In this document: piece by piece, positions 50,654-58,038 of the stretch
How the letters are laid out: every line of letters begins with the position of its first letter
How positions within the stretch are numbered: position 1 is the stretch's first letter
NCBI GenBank assembly: GCA_027491335.1
Contig: JAIXWJ010000042.1
Coordinates: 1-59,682, forward strand
Direction of reading: 5' to 3'
DNA: 59,682 nucleotides
DNA from: Actinomycetes bacterium
GTDB taxonomy: Bacteria; Actinomycetota; Acidimicrobiia; Acidimicrobiales; Ilumatobacteraceae
Position numbers and translations under genes: made by a program
Notes under the pieces: model-generated
Database searches by the model: none
Told to the model about the DNA's origin: nothing
Seen by the model: the letters and a program-made list of their open reading frames with translations, nothing else

Positions 50654-51880
50654 AAATCGGCGGGTGGTGGTGGTCACCACGACCTCACGACCACCCTTGA
50701 ACACGCGCCGATCGAGCGGAGCATCGGCGATGGCCTCGCGCACGGACGCCGCATCGATCACCAGAAAGTCCGCCGGCGCCCCGACGACCGTGTCGACCGC
50801 TTCGTGACCGAGGACGCGACGCACACCATTGGACACCAAGTCGTAGGCGGCGTCGGGCAACTGATGCGCCGCCATCACCGCCAGCGATGCGGTCTCGAGA
50901 GGATCGCTGCGTCCGACCGGGTTGAACGGATCCTGCACGTTGTCCCCACCCAGCGCCACCGAAACACCCGATTCCCGCAGAACGTAGATGGGCGCGATTC
51001 CACGCGGCATCGAACGTGGTTGCTCACGACCCTGAAGAAAAAGGTTGGTCGGAGGAAGCGGAACGACGGCGATACCCGCGTCGCTCACCATGCGGGCGAT
51101 CTCGTGTTGAGCCTCGATCGGCTGAACGGAGAGACTCACGCAATGGCTCGCGGTGACGGGTCGCGAGAATCCCGTTTCCGCCACCCGTCGCGCCAGTTCG
51201 ACGAGCGTCAACATGTTCGGATCCAAGGTCTCGTCCACGTGAAGGTCCATGCCGACACCGGCCTCGTTCGCCGCGGACAACGCCTCGCGGATCATGCCCG
51301 CACCATCGGCCTCGAGGTGCGGACATCCCCCCACCAGATCCACGCCCATCGACAACGCCTCGCGCAGAGCACGACGATTCCCCGCGCCATGCGCACCCGC
51401 GAGCGGAGAATGCATCAGGGCCACGATCTGCACGTCCGCCAGATGTCGAGTGGCGTCGCGGGCCGCCCGCACGGCGCGAAGATGCACGTGTTGGGGATCG
51501 CTCTCTCCCACGTTCACGTGGGTGCGGATGGTGGTGACGCCGTTGGCCACCAACTTGCGAATGGCGGCGATGGCGCGGGCGGTCATCTCCTCCAGACCGA
51601 ACTCACCGCGTTCCTCGGCGGCCACCCAGGCCCCGATCGCCCCCATCAGATCGCCGGAGGGATTCGGCACCCGCTCCGCGGTGAGGGCCTTGTCCAGATG
51701 CGCGTGGGGTTCCCCGAGCGCTGGCAACACCAGCCAACCGTCCAGCGACGAACCGACTCGATCGTTCGACACGGGCTCGACGGCGGCCACTCGGCCATCG
51801 ACCACCCGGATGTCGACCAAAGAACCGTCGCGCAGTCGACCGCGACGCAACCACAGGGAACCCGCCGGCTCGTTCGACAT
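50639..51880 (-). CDS. Cytosine-deaminase-like amidohydrolase
   Basis: A 413-residue metal-dependent hydrolase. GEPHAHLDKALTAERVPN holds the first metal-ligand histidines. IRTHVNVGESDPQHVHL, VDLVGGCPHLEADG, GMDLHVDETLDPNMLTLVELARR, TASHCVSLS and VALGGDNVQDPFNPVGRSDPLETASLA are the CodA/atrazine-chlorohydrolase-family landmarks; GxDNVQDPF is characteristic of cytosine deaminase. It probably hydrolyses a cyclic amidine or amide. It has its own ribosome site (AGGAGAG) and is divergent from the luciferase-like gene across a tandem repeat. Confidence 0.9.
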   Translation of the reverse strand: MSNEPAGSLWLRRGRLRDGSLVDIRVVDGRVAAVEPVSNDRVGSSLDGWLVLPALGEPHAHLDKALTAERVPNPSGDLMGAIGAWVAAEERGEFGLEEMTARAIAAIRKLVANGVTTIRTHVNVGESDPQHVHLRAVRAARDATRHLADVQIVALMHSPLAGAHGAGNRRALREALSMGVDLVGGCPHLEADGAGMIREALSAANEAGVGMDLHVDETLDPNMLTLVELARRVAETGFSRPVTASHCVSLSVQPIEAQHEIARMVSDAGIAVVPLPPTNLFLQGREQPRSMPRGIAPIYVLRESGVSVALGGDNVQDPFNPVGRSDPLETASLAVMAAHQLPDAAYDLVSNGVRRVLGHEAVDTVVGAPADFLVIDAASVREAIADAPLDRRVFKGGREVVVTTTTRRFHDDP

Positions 51881-51920
51881 GTCGCTCTCCTGTTCACACG
51901 TGCGGTTCCCGTGGGCGGCC

Positions 51921-51985
51921 CCGTTGGGTGGTTCCGTTGGGTGGCTCCGTTGGGTGGCTCCGTTGGGTGGTTCGGTTGGGTGGTT
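51921..51985. repeat. Five tandem 13-bp repeats in a divergent promoter region
   Basis: Five copies of CCGTTGGGTGGYT (first base varies in the last) with degenerate half-copies on both sides (from about 51908 to 51995), located 40 bp upstream of the amidohydrolase and 21 bp upstream of the divergent oxidoreductase start. Confidence 0.85.
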
Positions 51986-52006
51986 CGGTTGTGGAATCGT
52001 AGGCGA

Positions 52007-52783
52007 GTGCGCACCGCGGTCTGGATCTATCCGAACGTTCCGGCATCGATGATCGTCGACGCGATCGTCGCCCTCGACGATGCCGGAGTCGACGAGGTCT
52101 GGATCGCCGACGAGGGGGTGGCGCGCGAACCGTTCTCCCTGTTGGCGGCGGCGGCCCGCGAGACGACTCGCATTCGTCTGGCCGTGGGCATCACGTCCCC
52201 GTTGCTGCGACACCCCGGTGCGGTCGCATCCACCGCGATGACCATCGACGAGTTGTCCGAGGGGCGAATGATCCTCGGCTGGGGCGTGGGCGGCCACGAG
52301 TCGCTCGGACCGTTCTCGATGTCGACCGACAAACCCGTGGCCGTGGTGCGCGACGCCATCCGCACGGCGGCCGATGTCTTCGCCGGGCTCACCACCGATC
52401 TGTACGTCGCCCCGGAGCACGCGGCTCCCCCGAGGACCATTCCTCAGTACGTCGGAGCGCGTGGACCACAGCTCAATCGTTTGGCTTCACGAATGGCCGA
52501 CGGCGTCTTCCTGTCGGGATTCGACATCGAGAGCGCGCTCGAACCCATTCGCGAGGCGCGTTCGGTGCGACCGATCCACGTGAACCTGTGCATCTCCGTG
52601 CGCTACGGCGGAGCGGCCGACGAATGGTCGATCGCCGGCGACGAGTCCGAGGTGGCCGATCAGTTGCGCCGAGCCATCGACCGGCACCGACCGGAGACCA
52701 TCGGCGTGGCCCTCGTCGATCGCGACCCCCTGCCGGCGATGATCGCGCGCGCCATCGGAACCTTGGGCAGATTGCGCGACTGA
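52007..52783 (+). CDS. Small luciferase-like (LLM) oxidoreductase, F420-type candidate
   Basis: A 258-residue luciferase-like protein from GTG. TAVWIYPNVPASMIVDAIVALDDAGVDEVWIADEGVAREPFSLLAAAARETTRIRLAVGITSPLLRHPGAVASTAMTIDELSEGRMILGWGVGG is the compact barrel core, similar to F420-dependent N5,N10-methylene-H4MPT reductase-like enzymes, and PQYVGARGPQLNRLASRMADGVFLSG is the later strand. It is short for the family. The start lies 21 bp after the tandem repeat; the stop abuts that of the convergent TIGR03792 gene inside a hairpin. Confidence 0.82.
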   Translation: MRTAVWIYPNVPASMIVDAIVALDDAGVDEVWIADEGVAREPFSLLAAAARETTRIRLAVGITSPLLRHPGAVASTAMTIDELSEGRMILGWGVGGHESLGPFSMSTDKPVAVVRDAIRTAADVFAGLTTDLYVAPEHAAPPRTIPQYVGARGPQLNRLASRMADGVFLSGFDIESALEPIREARSVRPIHVNLCISVRYGGAADEWSIAGDESEVADQLRRAIDRHRPETIGVALVDRDPLPAMIARAIGTLGRLRD

Positions 52784-52795
52784 TCAGCAGTCGCG
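52775..52795. terminator. Hairpin over two abutting convergent stop codons
   Basis: CGCGACTG (52775-52782) and CAGTCGCG (52788-52795) form an 8-bp stem with a five-base loop. Both stop codons (52781-52783 and 52786-52784) lie in it. Confidence 0.5.
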
Positions 52796-53074
52796 GGCGA
52801 CGTCGTACACCAGCATCGTGCAGTCCCGAAACAGATCGCCCATTCTCCGATCGACCTCGTCGACTTGTTCCGGGGTGATGCGCTTCCAGAGTTCCCGACT
52901 CTCCCACCAGATCACCGCGTGAATCTCGTGGGGCTCGCTCTCCTCGATCCACATCTGCTTGCGAACGAACCCGGGACACCCCTCGAGGAATCGGCTCCAC
53001 ACCTCTTCCTCGCGCGCCAACCAGACTTCGCGCTCGTCGGGAGACACCCGAAACGTGAGCCACTCGACCACCAC
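52784..53074 (-). CDS. TIGR03792-like ABM-type small protein
   Basis: A 96-residue protein reading VVEWLTFRVSPDEREVWLAREEEVW, PGFVRKQMWIEESEPHEIHAVIWWESRELWKRI and VDEVDRRMGDLF. This matches the TIGR03792 family as I recall it, a small ferredoxin-like (antibiotic-monooxygenase-type) fold of unknown function. A GTG at 53074 is preferred because TAGAGT (53082-53087 on the minus strand) lies seven bases upstream and the family begins near V-x-E-W-L-T-F; an ATG six codons further up (53092) is possible. Confidence 0.75.
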   Translation of the reverse strand: MVVEWLTFRVSPDEREVWLAREEEVWSRFLEGCPGFVRKQMWIEESEPHEIHAVIWWESRELWKRITPEQVDEVDRRMGDLFRDCTMLVYDVARDC

Positions 53075-53117
53075 ACCGGCGACTCTACCCATGCCTATGC
53101 TCCCAGTCGGGGGAAAC

Positions 53118-54164
53118 ATGAATTCGACATCGATGACACCTCGAAGTTACGACCTCATCGGCCCGGAATCCGCTCGCGCCTCCGAACGCGGACTGGCCGG
53201 AGCCGACTGGTATCACAGCCCGGTCGATCGCGAGGCGATGCTCGAGATCATGAAGCGCACCAATCTTCGCGCGAGCCTCGACACCATCGCGTGGCTGATG
53301 TTGACGATCGCCGCGGGTGCATGGGTCGTGATGTCTTGGGTCTCCTGGTGGACCATCCCCGCCATGTTCGTGTACGGAACGCTGTACGGATCGGCTTCCG
53401 ACGCCCGGTGGCACGAGTGCGGTCATAGAACCGCGTTCAAGTCGAAGACCGCGAACCTCGTCGTGTACCACATCGCGTCTTTCATGGATGTGAGAGAACC
53501 GGTTTCATGGCGATGGAGCCACAATCGTCACCACGCCGACACCATCATCGTCGGACGCGACCCCGAGATCGCCTACCAACGACCCATCAGGGTCTGGAGA
53601 ATCGTGGCCGACATGTTCGGCATCCTCAGCACCTGGGCCGAGTTCCAGAAGTACGCCGCCAACGTGCGCGGCCGACTGACACCCGCGGCCGCCGATTACG
53701 TTCCCGCGCGCGAGGTCTCTCGCTCCGTCTTCTGGGGACGCGTGCACGTCACGATCTGGCTCGTGGTGATCGCGACCGCGGTCGCCACCACCAGCCTTCT
53801 TCCGTTGATCTTGATCGGCCTACCCTCGCTGTACGGACGCTGGTTGCTGGTGGTGTTCGGAACGACCCAACACGCCGGTCTCGCCGAAGACGTGCTCGAC
53901 CACCGACTGAACACGCGCACGGTTCGCATGAATCCGGTGTCGAGGTTCTTGTATCTCAACATGAACTACCACCTCGAGCACCACATGTTCCCGTCGGTTC
54001 CGTACCGCAATCTCCCGAAACTGCACGCCCTCGTGCGCGACGACCTGCCCGCGCCACACCGTGGAATGGTGGCCGCGTATCGCGAGATCATCCCGGCATT
54101 GTGGAGGCAGCGTCGCGACCTCGATCACGACGTGCGACCGGCGTTGCCGTCAGCGCCCGCGTGA
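53118..54164 (+). CDS. Membrane fatty acid desaturase-like di-iron protein
   Basis: A 348-residue membrane protein with the three histidine boxes HECGH (about 100), HNRHH (about 136, in WSHNRHHADT) and HLEHH (about 293, in MNYHLEHHMFPSVPYRNLPKLH), plus the extra TTQHAG histidine before the third. Membrane helices lie around 55-95 and 200-245. The pattern is that of the fatty acid desaturase/alkane hydroxylase superfamily. The substrate may be lipid or another hydrophobic compound, possibly linked to the nearby catabolic genes. A strong ribosome site (GGGGGAA) precedes the ATG. The end overlaps the convergent permease by 15 bp. Confidence 0.88.
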   Translation: MNSTSMTPRSYDLIGPESARASERGLAGADWYHSPVDREAMLEIMKRTNLRASLDTIAWLMLTIAAGAWVVMSWVSWWTIPAMFVYGTLYGSASDARWHECGHRTAFKSKTANLVVYHIASFMDVREPVSWRWSHNRHHADTIIVGRDPEIAYQRPIRVWRIVADMFGILSTWAEFQKYAANVRGRLTPAAADYVPAREVSRSVFWGRVHVTIWLVVIATAVATTSLLPLILIGLPSLYGRWLLVVFGTTQHAGLAEDVLDHRLNTRTVRMNPVSRFLYLNMNYHLEHHMFPSVPYRNLPKLHALVRDDLPAPHRGMVAAYREIIPALWRQRRDLDHDVRPALPSAPA

Positions 54165-55043
54165 CTCGCCGGCCCACTTGCCGATCAGTCGGCCCGACAA
54201 CCAGCCGAAGAAGAGGAACACGCTGACACCGAGCGCGCTCGACAGAATCACCGAAGCGAACAGTTGCTCGCCTTCCAACCGATTCGCGTAACGCTTGAGC
54301 AATTGCCCGATGCCCACTTCGCCCTGACCGAAGAAGAAGTCGCCGACGATGGCCCCGATCACCGAAAGGCCCGCCGAGATGCGCAATCCCGCGAAAACCG
54401 CGGGAAGAGCGGCCGGGAACATCAATCGACGCAGACGCGTCAATCGATTGGCTTTGTGCAAAGTGAACAGGTCGTGCATGCCCTGATCGGCCGACAGCAA
54501 ACCGAAGAGGGTGTTCACCACGATCGGGAACAGCGCGATGATCACGCACACCAGCACCCGCGAGGCGAATCCGTATCCGAACCAGAAACCGATGAGGGGC
54601 ACGATGGCCAGGATGGGAATCGCCTGCAGGACGACCGCGTAGGGAAAGATCGCCCGCTCCACCACTTTGGCCTGACTCATGACGATGGCCAGCAGGAACC
54701 CCAAAAGAATCGCGATCAGCAGTCCCCAGAACGCCACCTTGGTGCTCGACCACATTCCTTCGAGCATCGTGGACAAGTTGTCCCAATCAGCGAAGCCCAC
54801 GCTCCAAACCTCGTGCGGTGGCTGCAAAAGGAATCGACGCTTCGGATCCAGCACCACGAGGCTGATGAAGTACCAGACACCCAGAATGATGACCCCGACC
54901 GCGAGCGGAGGAAGAACGGATCCGGCCACGGATGCTCCGCGGGATTGCACGGACGCTCCGCGCGATTGCACGGCGAGCGGCATCGCGCCGGCTTGCACCG
55001 ACTCGACGTCGGCCGGATCGTGAATCTGGTCGTCGACGCTCAT
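54150..55043 (-). CDS. ABC transporter permease, NitT/TauT (SsuC/ThiX) type
   Basis: A 297-residue inner-membrane permease with six predicted helices. The cytoplasmic coupling loop EAA-like motif reads HKANRLTRLRRLMFPAALPAVFAGLRISAGLSVIGAIVGDFF, typical of importers for aromatic or heterocyclic sulfonates, nitrate and thiamine precursors. The N-terminus has a duplicated heptapeptide VQSRGAS created by a 21-bp tandem repeat (54934-54975). Its start overlaps the ATPase stop (ATGA). Confidence 0.93.
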   Translation of the reverse strand: MSVDDQIHDPADVESVQAGAMPLAVQSRGASVQSRGASVAGSVLPPLAVGVIILGVWYFISLVVLDPKRRFLLQPPHEVWSVGFADWDNLSTMLEGMWSSTKVAFWGLLIAILLGFLLAIVMSQAKVVERAIFPYAVVLQAIPILAIVPLIGFWFGYGFASRVLVCVIIALFPIVVNTLFGLLSADQGMHDLFTLHKANRLTRLRRLMFPAALPAVFAGLRISAGLSVIGAIVGDFFFGQGEVGIGQLLKRYANRLEGEQLFASVILSSALGVSVFLFFGWLSGRLIGKWAGESRGR

Positions 55044-55777
55044 GAGTGCGCTCCTCTCAGGGCCAAACTGACTTGTCCGCAGATCTCGGCGAAACGGGCA
55101 TCGAATCGCAGGTCGGGATGGCGGGGATAGTCGAACGGCACGTCGAAGGACGCGACCAGGCGGCCGGGGCGCGCCGACATCACGTGAACCTTCGTCGAGA
55201 GGTACACCGCCTCGCTGATGGAGTGGGTGATGAAGAGGCCGGCGAAACGTTCCTGCTCGAACAAACGCAGTGTTTCCTCGTTGAGCCGCTCGCGAGTGAT
55301 CTCGTCCACCGCTCCGAAGGGCTCATCGAACAGGAACACCGGGGGCTTCAAGGTGAGGGTTCTGGCGAGCGAGGCACGCATGCGCATGCCACCGGAGAGC
55401 GACCGGGGGTAATGGTTCTCGAATCCACGCAATCCCACGAGATCGATGGCGTCCTCGGCGAGCTTGACGCGTTCCTCTTTGTCGTATCCATGCAGCTCGG
55501 CGAGAAGTTCCACGTTCCGTCGAACCGTGCGCCACGGCAGAAGCGTGGCGTCCTGAAAGACGTAACCGATGCGATCACGATCGACCGAGATCTCGCCCGA
55601 CGAGGCCTCGAGCAAACCGGACGCGATCTTGAGCAACGTGGATTTGCCGCATCCCGATGGGCCCACGATGGTCACGAACTCCCCCTTGGCCACGTCCAAG
55701 GAGACGTCCGACAACGCCTTCGTGCCGTCGGGGAACGTCATCGACACGTTCCGGAAGGACAACGGGGACTGCGACAT
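55040..55777 (-). CDS. ABC transporter ATP-binding protein, NitT/TauT type
   Basis: A 245-residue ATPase. Walker A is GPSGCGKSTLLKIASG, the Q-loop YVFQDATLLPWRTV, the signature SLSGGMRMRASLART (M replaces the usual Q after SGG), Walker B VFLFDEPFGAVDE and the switch histidine in FITHSISEA. It powers import through the permease just downstream. The substrate-binding lipoprotein is encoded divergently 240 bp away, so the three form one importer. Confidence 0.95.
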   Translation of the reverse strand: MSQSPLSFRNVSMTFPDGTKALSDVSLDVAKGEFVTIVGPSGCGKSTLLKIASGLLEASSGEISVDRDRIGYVFQDATLLPWRTVRRNVELLAELHGYDKEERVKLAEDAIDLVGLRGFENHYPRSLSGGMRMRASLARTLTLKPPVFLFDEPFGAVDEITRERLNEETLRLFEQERFAGLFITHSISEAVYLSTKVHVMSARPGRLVASFDVPFDYPRHPDLRFDARFAEICGQVSLALRGAHS

Positions 55778-55861
55778 TCGAACTCCAAACTGGGACCTCG
55801 TGCCCCGCTCCTCGATCATAGTCGTGGCCGTCGTCGGGGTCGTCGGGATCGGCTCGATCGA

Positions 55862-55917
55862 TCACCGGTTGATCTTCACCGGTTGATTGTCATCGGTTGA
55901 TTGTCATCGGTTGATTT
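55862..55917. repeat. Four tandem 14-bp repeats upstream of the ABC importer genes
   Basis: Four head-to-tail copies of TCAYCGGTTGATTG (55862-55875, 55876-55889, 55890-55903, 55904-55917), with one or two differences between copies, in the 239-bp divergent spacer. The rest of the spacer shows no gene. Confidence 0.88.
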
Positions 55918-56016
55918 TTCGTTCAATAGTCGACGAACCCGAAAGGGGGCCCTCGTGAATCAACTACTCTCGCGTTCACTGGCTCCACGTGGTGTGGGCC
56001 GAAAAGGGGAGGAACA

Positions 56017-57168
56017 ATGAGAAACACGACGAGAAGCAAGAAGGCCCGCCTTCTGCTGGCGCTTCCGCTCGTCGCCGTCGGTGCCGTCAGCGCCTGCGGC
56101 GGAGACGACGGTGGCTCGGCTGGCGAATCGGGCGGAGAGGGCGTTCTCTCGGACGCCTGCCCGGCGAACATGGTCATCCAGACCGACTGGTTCCCGGAGT
56201 CCGAGCACGGAGCGCTGTACCAGATGTTGGGCGAGGACTACTCGGTCGACGTCGCCAAGAAGATCGTGTCGGGAACCTTGATCGATTCCTCCGGCAACGA
56301 CACCGGCATCACCCTCGAGGTTCGCACGGGCGGTCCCGCCATCGGCTTCCAGCCCGTCTCGGCCACCATGGCCGCCGACGAGTCGATCACCATGGGCTAC
56401 GCCGCCACCGACGACCAGGCCTTCAGCTACGGCGACATTCCGTTGCTGGCAGTGGTCGCTCCTCTGGAAATCAACCCGCAGATCATCATGTGGGATCCCG
56501 AGACCTACCCCGACGTGGAGACCATCGCCGATCTCGGCGAGCAGGGCATCACCATGAACGTGTTCGCGGGTGGCACCTACCTCGAGGTCTTCAAGGCCGA
56601 GGGCGTGGTGAGCGAGGACCAAATCGACCCGTCGTACGACGGTGGCCCGAGCCGCTTCATCTCCGAGGGCGGAAAGATCGCTCAGCAGGGATTCGCCTCC
56701 GCCGAGCCGTGGCAGTACAAGAACGAGTTCACCGAGTGGGGCAAGGACGTCAAGTACCAGCTGATCCACGACGCCGGATTCGAGATCTACGCCGCGACCT
56801 TGGCCATTCGTCAGGCCGACAAGGAAGCGCTCTCCGACTGCCTCAAGCTGTTCGTGCCGATCGTGCAGCAGGCGGCCATCGACTTCGTGAACAGCCCTGA
56901 TCGGGCCAACGCGATCATCATCGATGCCGTCGAGCAGTACGCCGACTTCTGGGTGTACGGCGAGGGTGTGGCCGCGTACTCGGTCGAGACCCAGAAGGAG
57001 CTCGGCTTGGTCGGTAACGGACCGAACGACACCCTGGGTGACTTCGACTTCGATCGTGCCAACGCCGCCCTCCAGAAGATGAAGGACGCTGGCCTCGACG
57101 TGCCGGCCGACCTCACCGCGGAGGACATGTACACCAACGAGTTCATCAACCCCGAGATCGGTCTCTGA
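56017..57168 (+). CDS. ABC substrate-binding lipoprotein, NMT1/THI5-like
   Basis: A 383-residue lipoprotein with signal peptide and lipobox AVSAC (C27), then a Gly/Ser/acid linker. The binding domain opens VIQTDWFPESEHGALYQMLG, the start of NMT1/THI5-like periplasmic proteins that bind pyrimidine and thiamine precursors or related heterocycles, and continues with GFQPVSATMAADESITMGYAATDDQAF. It works with the permease and ATPase encoded divergently. A ribosome site (GGGAGGAA) lies seven bases upstream; a strong terminator follows the gene. Confidence 0.92.
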   Translation: MRNTTRSKKARLLLALPLVAVGAVSACGGDDGGSAGESGGEGVLSDACPANMVIQTDWFPESEHGALYQMLGEDYSVDVAKKIVSGTLIDSSGNDTGITLEVRTGGPAIGFQPVSATMAADESITMGYAATDDQAFSYGDIPLLAVVAPLEINPQIIMWDPETYPDVETIADLGEQGITMNVFAGGTYLEVFKAEGVVSEDQIDPSYDGGPSRFISEGGKIAQQGFASAEPWQYKNEFTEWGKDVKYQLIHDAGFEIYAATLAIRQADKEALSDCLKLFVPIVQQAAIDFVNSPDRANAIIIDAVEQYADFWVYGEGVAAYSVETQKELGLVGNGPNDTLGDFDFDRANAALQKMKDAGLDVPADLTAEDMYTNEFINPEIGL

Positions 57169-57191
57169 TCTCGCGAACACCGAACGTGGTG

Positions 57192-57220
57192 AAAGGGGGC
57201 CGGGCAACCGGCCCCCTTTT
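57192..57220. terminator. Intrinsic bidirectional terminator with GCAA tetraloop
   Basis: AAAGGGGGCCGG-GCAA-CCGGCCCCCTTT is a perfect 12-bp stem closed by a GNRA loop, with T-runs on both strands. It separates the binding-protein gene from the convergent creatininase-family gene. Confidence 0.95.
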
Positions 57221-57227
57221 GCGTTCT

Positions 57228-58004
57228 TCAGCTCCGATGTCGGAAAGCGGCGATTTCCACCAACGCGTTCGCGAACGATTCCACCGCTCCGGCGAACAGG
57301 CGGGCTCCGTCGCTCGCGTTGGCCGATGTCGGATCACCGATGTGGCCATGATCGCCGAAATCGTTGCTCAACCACCCGAACTGGACGGAGCCTCCGAACC
57401 GAACCATCTCGTTGTGCGCCAAGTGTTCGGGTACCGCCCGTACCGCCTTGGACATGTCCACCAAATCGGGGCGTAGATGCAGCATCAACGAGGTCTCCTC
57501 GGCGCCACCATGAATGCCCATCCCCAACTCCGATGGTGCGGAGCCTCCTCCCTGATCCGCGGGCATCGACGGATGCGCCAGGAAGGTCTCCAATCCGAAC
57601 TGCAGACGAAGCTCGCGGTTCGCCATGGCCACCAAAGCGCTGTTCCCGCCGTGCCCATTCAGGAAAACCAACTTGCGCACCGGTGTGGCGGCCACACAGC
57701 GTCCGAGATCTTCCAGCACGCTCAACATCGTGCGAGCCGACATCCAGATCGTTCCGGGATTCCATGCGTGTTCGTTGCTCTTGGTGTACGCGATGGGAGG
57801 CAGGAGCCACGCGTCGACACCGCGCTCCACGGCGACCGGAACCGCGGCTTCGGCGACCGCCTCGGCCACCGCCAAATCGGTGATCAGCGGAAGATGAGGA
57901 CCGTGCTGCTCGATCGCTCCGAGTGGTTGAACGAGGACCGACGAGGGCGACAACGCACGCTCCACCTCGGGGCCTCGCAGATGGGAGAGATGGCGCGACG
58001 ACAC
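57228..58004 (-). CDS. Creatininase-family amidohydrolase
   Basis: A 258-residue metal-dependent hydrolase. SSVLVQPLGAIEQHGPHLPLITDLAVAEAVA has the metal-binding Glu, His and Asp; AYTKSNEHAWNPGTIWMSA, FLNGHGGNSALVAMANREL and GIHGGAEETSLMLHLRPDLVD supply the other ligands and the catalytic glutamate. The family opens cyclic amides (creatinine) or deformylates FAPy-type pyrimidines, and includes MftE. No mycofactocin genes are near. It starts at GTG with TAACCT six bases upstream. Confidence 0.9.
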   Translation of the reverse strand: MSSRHLSHLRGPEVERALSPSSVLVQPLGAIEQHGPHLPLITDLAVAEAVAEAAVPVAVERGVDAWLLPPIAYTKSNEHAWNPGTIWMSARTMLSVLEDLGRCVAATPVRKLVFLNGHGGNSALVAMANRELRLQFGLETFLAHPSMPADQGGGSAPSELGMGIHGGAEETSLMLHLRPDLVDMSKAVRAVPEHLAHNEMVRFGGSVQFGWLSNDFGDHGHIGDPTSANASDGARLFAGAVESFANALVEIAAFRHRS

Positions 58005-58010
58005 GATCGC

Positions 58011-58016
58011 AGGTTA
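58011..58016 (-). promoter_or_regulatory. Candidate -10 element, leaderless start of the creatininase-family gene
   Basis: TAACCT on the minus strand, six bases before the GTG at 58004. Confidence 0.45.
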
Positions 58017-58038
58017 TCCGTTCGGGCATGATGGAGAG

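Noticed and set aside
51921..51985. CRISPR-like array
   Set aside because: Units are only 13 bp, adjoin without spacers, and no cas gene is present.
55862..55917. CRISPR or attachment-site array
   Set aside because: 14-bp units without spacers; no integrase or phage genes.
57228..58004. Mycofactocin peptidase MftE
   Set aside because: It belongs to the same family, but there is no mftA, mftB, mftC or mftD in the window.
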